A stretch of 9,660 bases of DNA from an uncultured Bacteroidota bacterium (GTDB lineage: Bacteria > Bacteroidota > Bacteroidia > Bacteroidales > SZUA-534), in the NCBI GenBank assembly GCA_937885735.1, contig CALABN010000052.1:1-9660 (forward strand). The letters run 5' to 3'. A program made the translations under genes and the position numbers. This document shows positions 6,103 through 9,660 of this stretch, piece after piece. The notes under the pieces are model-generated. The model had not been told where the DNA came from. It searched no databases and saw nothing but the letters and a program-made list of their open reading frames with translations. Position 1 is the first letter of the stretch. Each line of letters opens with the position of its first letter.

Positions 6103-8097
6103 ATGAATGCTCGTCTTACAATTTCTAATAAACTTTTGATAGGCTTTGGCTCCTTGTTGTTGGTGGTAATAGCCAATGGATTAGTTACATATTCTACTTC
6201 AAATGCCAACAAGAAGCTGAATGAGGATATCTTGAATGTATATAACCCGTCTTTGTCTGGATTGCAGGAATGTAATTCTATGGTGACAAACTCTCAAATG
6301 TTGATTAAAAACTGGGTGTGGATTGATCAGCAAATAGGAACTCCTGACAAGAAAAAATTGGAGATGATGCACGATACTCAGTTTCCTAAATTGCAAGCAG
6401 AATTACAGGAAATGTCAAATCATTGGGATCCTAAAGAACGTGAAATGCTCGTGACTATATTGAAGGGTATTAATGACACTCTTTTCCCAGCACATCAGCA
6501 AATAATGGGTAGTTTGCGATCTATGTCGGATTATAATGACGAAATCACTTTGTTGACTGCAAAATTTCAAGTTGAAGATGGTGGTGAAGTTATAGAAGAG
6601 ACATATAAAATATTGTCCGAAATTGAAGCGCTGACCGAAATCATTTCTAAGAAAACCGAGGATGCCAATATCAAAATGGCGTCATCATTTGAATGGTTCC
6701 AAAATTTCGTTATCATATCCGTTATTATTATTGTAATCATAGTGCTTATAGTAAGTACGTTGACGACAAGAAGCATTGTTGTCCCTGTTTACAAGTTGAA
6801 GGAATTCCTGTTGACAATGACAAAGGGTATCCTCCCAAAGGATAAGCTTGAGACAAAGAATGATGAAATTGGTGATATGGGTGATGCGTTGAGCGGATTT
6901 ATCGAATCTTTGCGCAAGACTTCAGAGTTCGCTGTTGAGATTGGTCAAGGCAATTATGATTCTGAATACGAGGCGTTGGGCGAAGATGATATGCTCGGCA
7001 ATGCCTTGCTTGAAATGCGCAAGAACCTGCGCGAGTCGGACGTGGCAAACAAGAAACGTCAAAACGAGGACGAGATAAGGAACTGGACAACGAAGGGTCT
7101 TGCAGATTTTGGTGACATTCTGCGTCACAATTCCGAAAATATGGAAATGTTGTCAAGCAACGTAATGCGCCACTTGATAGATTATCTTGGAGTAAATCAA
7201 GGTGCAATATATATATTGAATGAACAGGAGAAGGGCAATGAGTTCTTTGAGATGAAGAGCGCTGTTGCCTACAATCGTGAAAAGTACCTGAAAGTCAACT
7301 TCGGTTTGACTGAAGGCTTGGTTGGCCGTTGTGCATTTGAAAAACTTCCTGTTTATCTGAAAGAGATTCCAGAAGAATATATTCGCCTTACTTCTGGTTT
7401 GGGTGGTGCTGAACCAAATTATCTGTTGCTCGTGCCACTTGTAATAAACGAGAATGTTCTTGGTGTTATTGAGTTGGCATCGTTCAACGAAATTCCACAA
7501 TATCAAATTGAATTCTTGCAGACTTTGGGCGAAAACATTGCGTCAACTATATCAAGTGTCCGCATTAATGAACAGACTAGCGCATTGCTTTCAGAATCGA
7601 AGACTCGAAGCGAGGAACTCTCATCGCAGGAAGAGGAGTTGCGCCAGAATATGGAGGAGATGCAGGCAACACAAGAAGAATCGGCTCGTCGTGAGGCTGA
7701 AATGCGTTTGGCTATGGACGCTATCAACAATACTCTAGGAACAATCGACATTGATATGTCAGGAACAATTATGTCTGTCAATGACAAGATGCTCGAGTTG
7801 TCACGTGTCAATATGAATGAGTTTGTAGGAATGCAATTCTCTGACTTGTATGCTACTACACCTGAAGATAAGGACCGATTCGAAGATGCTTGGCAACGCG
7901 TGATAAGTGGCGAAAATGTTGTTTACGAAGTTGAAACAAAATTCCAGGGATTGACTATGAGTTTCTCTCATACACTGACACCGTATATCAATCCAATGGG
8001 TGTTATGGAACGTGTTTATGACCTTGTTGTAAATATTACAGGACAAAAGGAAGTAATGGCAAAAATTGCGGAAATGGCAGCCTCTTATAATGGCTGA
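6103..8097 (+). CDS. Membrane receptor: helical sensor, HAMP, GAF and PAS domains, no recognisable output domain
   Basis: The 664-residue product is built in this order: TM1 (about 11-30); an extracytoplasmic, mostly helical region (31-200) resembling four-helix-bundle sensors; TM2 (201-220); HAMP (about 221-272); a second HAMP-like segment (about 275-325, with DDMLGNALLEMRKNL); a GAF domain (about 345-485, including GLTEGLVGRCAFEKLPVYL); a coiled coil (about 487-535, SSQEEELRQNMEEMQATQEE); and a PAS domain (about 537-648). It stops 16 residues after the PAS ends. There is no histidine kinase, GGDEF, EAL, methyl-accepting or SpoIIE domain, and no remnant of one downstream, where a separate gene begins after five bases. 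It should sense a periplasmic and possibly a cytoplasmic cue and pass it to another protein. Neighbours suggest the YfiR-like protein (periplasm) and the SiaB/SiaC pair (cytoplasm) as candidates, by inference only. Domain boundaries are estimated by eye. Confidence 0.8.
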   Translation: MNARLTISNKLLIGFGSLLLVVIANGLVTYSTSNANKKLNEDILNVYNPSLSGLQECNSMVTNSQMLIKNWVWIDQQIGTPDKKKLEMMHDTQFPKLQAELQEMSNHWDPKEREMLVTILKGINDTLFPAHQQIMGSLRSMSDYNDEITLLTAKFQVEDGGEVIEETYKILSEIEALTEIISKKTEDANIKMASSFEWFQNFVIISVIIIVIIVLIVSTLTTRSIVVPVYKLKEFLLTMTKGILPKDKLETKNDEIGDMGDALSGFIESLRKTSEFAVEIGQGNYDSEYEALGEDDMLGNALLEMRKNLRESDVANKKRQNEDEIRNWTTKGLADFGDILRHNSENMEMLSSNVMRHLIDYLGVNQGAIYILNEQEKGNEFFEMKSAVAYNREKYLKVNFGLTEGLVGRCAFEKLPVYLKEIPEEYIRLTSGLGGAEPNYLLLVPLVINENVLGVIELASFNEIPQYQIEFLQTLGENIASTISSVRINEQTSALLSESKTRSEELSSQEEELRQNMEEMQATQEESARREAEMRLAMDAINNTLGTIDIDMSGTIMSVNDKMLELSRVNMNEFVGMQFSDLYATTPEDKDRFEDAWQRVISGENVVYEVETKFQGLTMSFSHTLTPYINPMGVMERVYDLVVNITGQKEVMAKIAEMAASYNG

Positions 8098-8102
8098 TAG
8101 TT

Positions 8103-8390
8103 ATGCTTCGTTTCCTTTCGTATAATTTTGACATACCTTGCTGGTTTAAGAAATATTTAGGTATAGAGTGCCCGTGGTGCGGTTCGCAACGGGCACTTCG
8201 CCTTTTATTACAGGGCGAATTTTGGGAAAGCATCAAGATGTTCCCTGCCTTGATACCTTTAATTCTGCTATTTACATTTCTGGCATTGCATCTTATCTTC
8301 AAATTTAAGCGTGGAACCAAAATTTTGGTGTCACTTTTTATTTTGTGTGTCGTCCTTATAGTAGTTAATTATTTATTGAAAACCTTTTAA
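8103..8390 (+). CDS. DUF2752 family small membrane protein
   Basis: This is a 95-residue protein with the DUF2752 hallmark: a CxxC motif in ECPWCGSQRALRLLLQGEF (residues 22-40, C23 and C26), corresponding to the family's C-P-x-C-G-x-x-R-A signature. Two hydrophobic helices follow at about 47-67 and 73-93. The family has no established biochemical role; the paired cysteines suggest metal binding or a redox-sensitive site near the membrane surface, which is a guess. It begins five bases after the receptor gene stops and is followed 11 bases later by a CCC-motif membrane protein gene, so all three probably share a transcript ending at the strong terminator at 8805. The length is usual for the family. 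The family call is confident; the function is unknown. Confidence 0.8.
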   Translation: MLRFLSYNFDIPCWFKKYLGIECPWCGSQRALRLLLQGEFWESIKMFPALIPLILLFTFLALHLIFKFKRGTKILVSLFILCVVLIVVNYLLKTF

Positions 8391-8401
8391 AGAACATTAT
8401 T

Positions 8402-8767
8402 ATGGACACACAAAATGAATTGCTGAAACAAACTGTTTTGCCAAATTCTTCTGGAATCTTGGTTATGGGAATTATGAGCATTGTCTGCATTTGTTGCGGA
8501 CCAGCGATGCTGGTTGGTTTTGTCTTGGGTATTTTGGCAGTTGTTATGGGTGGCAAGGCCAAAAAGGAATATGAAGCCAATCCTGAAAAATACACGTTGC
8601 CTTCATTTAAGAATGCTAAGGCAGGCCGAATATGCGGTATCATAGGCATTTGCCTAAGTAGCGCTTGGGTGTTGGTTATAATAATATTCTATGTGTTCGT
8701 GGGTTGCGCAATTACGGCAGGCATCTTGCAAGAGACAGGTTTAGTGAATTTTTTGCAAAGTCTGTAA
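8402..8767 (+). CDS. CCC-motif / DUF4190-like small membrane protein
   Basis: This 121-residue protein has a short polar N-terminus, a hydrophobic segment at about 18-50 containing the cysteine cluster SIVCICCGPAMLVGFVLGILA (cysteines at 29, 31 and 32), and a soluble middle (51-76, with KAKKEYEANPEKY). A second hydrophobic part follows at about 77-109. This matches the Bacteroidetes 'CCC motif membrane protein' group, related to DUF4190, although the third cysteine of the usual cluster is replaced by isoleucine at 30. Its gene lies directly after the DUF2752 gene, an arrangement I recognise as common in Bacteroidota; both proteins carry cysteines near the membrane. No enzymatic function is known. 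A strong terminator lies 37 bases after the stop, making this the last gene of the receptor operon. Confidence 0.72.
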   Translation: MDTQNELLKQTVLPNSSGILVMGIMSIVCICCGPAMLVGFVLGILAVVMGGKAKKEYEANPEKYTLPSFKNAKAGRICGIIGICLSSAWVLVIIIFYVFVGCAITAGILQETGLVNFLQSL

Positions 8768-8804
8768 TATAATTTGCCAAATAGCGGACAGTCGCAAAAC
8801 AGAT

Positions 8805-8847
8805 AAATTAGGGTTGGAATTGATTTCATTCCAACCCTAATTTTTTT
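8805..8847 (+). terminator. Strong intrinsic terminator of the receptor/DUF2752/CCC-motif operon
   Basis: A perfect 16-base-pair stem is formed by AAATTAGGGTTGGAAT (8805-8820) and ATTCCAACCCTAATTT (8828-8843), with a seven-base loop. The stem runs into seven Ts (8841-8847). On the minus strand the A-run before the stem gives only a poor T-tract, so it acts mainly on the plus strand. Confidence 0.92.
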
Positions 8848-8865
8848 GTTCCGTCATATTCGATT

Positions 8866-8901
8866 TTTGTACGTGTGCCACACGCTTTTTGCTTACATTT
8901 G
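8866..8901 (+). promoter_or_regulatory. Candidate promoter for the pRiA4b ORF-3 family gene, with a dyad in its spacer
   Basis: TACATTTG at 8894-8901 matches TAnnTTTG exactly, with TTTG at 8866-8869 as a -33 element. The 24-base spacer is a little long. The spacer contains a perfect 13-base dyad CGTGTG-C-CACACG (8872-8884), which is operator-like. The transcript would begin about 30 bases before the ATG at 8939. Confidence 0.5.
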
Positions 8902-8938
8902 TAATTGTACATTGTTTGTCTAACTAAAATACAAACCT

Positions 8939-9445
8939 ATGGTTTACACATTTAAGTTTATTTCCAACGAAGAACCTGATTTTGAACTCGATGTCAAGAT
9001 TATGGGCAGTCAGACATTTGCCGATTTGCATAATATCATTCAGACGACATTGAATTTTGACAAGATGCTGTTGGCATCATTCTTTGTGTCAAATGCCAAT
9101 TGGGAGAAACTCAAGGAGATAACCTTGATGGATATGGGCGAAGGCGGAGTGTTGATGGAGAATGCCAAAATAGCCGATTCCTACAACAAGAAAGGTCAAC
9201 GAGTAATGTATGTGTTTGACTATTTTGCTGAACGTCTGCTGTTTGGCAGTGTGGTTGAGATTGTCGACGGCGATGTTGCTGATTCGCCGTGCGTGACTAA
9301 ACTCGACGGTCACATACCACCGCAACTTGCGCCAGGAAACGATGTGTTTGAAGATGATGAATTGTTTAGTGGGGAGGAGATGACGTCTGATGATTTCGAC
9401 CCTGATGAACTTTCCGATGATATGGAAGGGTTTGAGGAATATTAA
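8939..9445 (+). CDS. Plasmid pRiA4b ORF-3 family protein with acidic C-terminal tail
   Basis: This 168-residue cytoplasmic protein matches the pRiA4b ORF-3 (PF07929) family. Diagnostic pieces are SQTFADLHNIIQTTLNFD (residues 24-41), LASFFVSNANWEKLKEITLMDMG (45-67), the strand RVMYVFDYFAERL (88-100), and the end block DGHIPPQL (123-130). The last 35 residues (134-168) contain 17 Asp or Glu and no Lys or Arg, an extreme acidic tail that may be disordered or mimic nucleic acid; this is inference. Despite the family's naming after plasmid and transposon sources, nothing mobile is seen here. Members in Bacteroidales chromosomes are often found beside miaA, as here, 122 bases away. The molecular function is unknown. 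It has its own promoter-like sequence and follows a strong terminator, so it begins a new transcription unit. Confidence 0.8.
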   Translation: MVYTFKFISNEEPDFELDVKIMGSQTFADLHNIIQTTLNFDKMLLASFFVSNANWEKLKEITLMDMGEGGVLMENAKIADSYNKKGQRVMYVFDYFAERLLFGSVVEIVDGDVADSPCVTKLDGHIPPQLAPGNDVFEDDELFSGEEMTSDDFDPDELSDDMEGFEEY

Positions 9446-9468
9446 GGTGAGTTCTAACAATTCGCCTT
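9444..9468 (+). terminator. Hairpin after the pRiA4b ORF-3 family gene, weak terminator or processing site
   Basis: AAGGTGAGTT (9444-9453) pairs with AATTCGCCTT (9459-9468) over 10 positions, two of them G-U, with a five-base loop. It overlaps the stop codon and is not followed by a T-run, so it is not a canonical terminator. It may slow or protect a transcript reading into miaA. Confidence 0.35.
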
Positions 9469-9567
9469 TGGGAAAATAAATATCAAAATGGGCTATATGA
9501 ACTATTCGGCGATTTTTGTTTTTTGTCGATATCTTTATATGAAACCCGCCTTAAAAAATTCCGATAA

Positions 9568-9660
9568 ATGCCACAGCCTAAGAAACTCATAATACTAACG
9601 GGCCCTACGGGCATTGGCAAGACCGATTTGAGCATTGAATTGGCGCAGGTATTGAAAACT
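9568..9660 (+). CDS. miaA: tRNA dimethylallyltransferase MiaA (partial, first 31 residues)
   Basis: Only the N-terminus lies inside the window; the frame is open to the right edge. The start MPQPKKLIILTGPTGIGKTD contains the P-loop GPTGIGKT (residues 12-19), whose G-P-T-G/A-x-G-K-T form followed by DLSIELA is characteristic of MiaA. MiaA transfers a dimethylallyl group from dimethylallyl diphosphate to N6 of A37 in tRNAs reading UNN codons, in the cytoplasm. The full protein is usually about 300 residues. The ATG is chosen because it lies a normal distance ahead of the P-loop and follows an in-frame TAA just upstream (9565-9567). The 122-base gap from the previous gene contains a hairpin and T-rich sequence with no exact promoter match. 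The weak sequence TATCTTTA at 9530-9537 is the closest -7 candidate. Confidence 0.9.
   Translation, partial: MPQPKKLIILTGPTGIGKTDLSIELAQVLKT

Noticed and set aside
7153..7506. 117-codon minus-strand open frame inside the receptor gene
   Set aside because: It is antisense to the conserved GAF domain. Its translation resembles no family I know and has no promoter or ribosome-binding sequence.
8939..9445. Possible mobile element, because this family is named after a plasmid ORF and an IS1096 passenger gene
   Set aside because: No transposase, terminal inverted repeats or target-site duplications are seen, and the flanking terminator, promoter and miaA form a normal chromosomal layout.

Overview
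The window looks like ordinary chromosomal DNA of a member of the Bacteroidota, most likely order Bacteroidales. The evidence is the AT-rich composition, several upstream regions carrying the Bacteroidetes -7 promoter motif TAnnTTTG, few good Shine-Dalgarno sequences, and a typical gene set: a long-tailed RluB, an O-antigen ligase fused to TPRs, a CCC-motif membrane protein, and a pRiA4b ORF-3 family gene next to miaA. I see no insertion sequence, phage gene, tRNA, rRNA or CRISPR array. This assignment is an inference from the sequence alone.

Layout. Positions 1-2352 hold four genes on the minus strand. In transcription order they are rluB (23S rRNA pseudouridine synthase), a SiaB-type kinase, a SiaC-type (DUF1987) phosphoprotein, and the start of a gamma-carbonic anhydrase-like hexapeptide protein cut by the window edge. 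mntP (manganese efflux) is divergent from rluB. It converges on a 725-residue O-antigen ligase/TPR protein on the minus strand (3044-5221), with a small hairpin between the two stops. From 5450 everything is on the plus strand: a secreted YfiR-family protein with a strong intrinsic terminator; a 664-residue membrane receptor (extracytoplasmic helical domain, HAMP, GAF, PAS) with no recognisable output domain; a DUF2752 protein; a CCC-motif membrane protein followed by a second strong terminator; a pRiA4b ORF-3 family protein with a very acidic tail; and the first 31 codons of miaA.

How the genes may work together. Three pieces recall c-di-GMP or partner-switching signalling: the SiaB/SiaC pair, the YfiR-like periplasmic protein and the output-less HAMP/GAF/PAS receptor. 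In Pseudomonas, SiaB/SiaC control the diguanylate cyclase SiaD, and YfiR controls YfiN. Neither cyclase nor a SiaA phosphatase lies in this window. The best candidate for something undescribed is therefore a rewired signalling module, in which the receptor must pass its signal to a partner protein, conceivably SiaB/SiaC. That link is inferred from neighbourhood only. The remaining genes are housekeeping or envelope functions.
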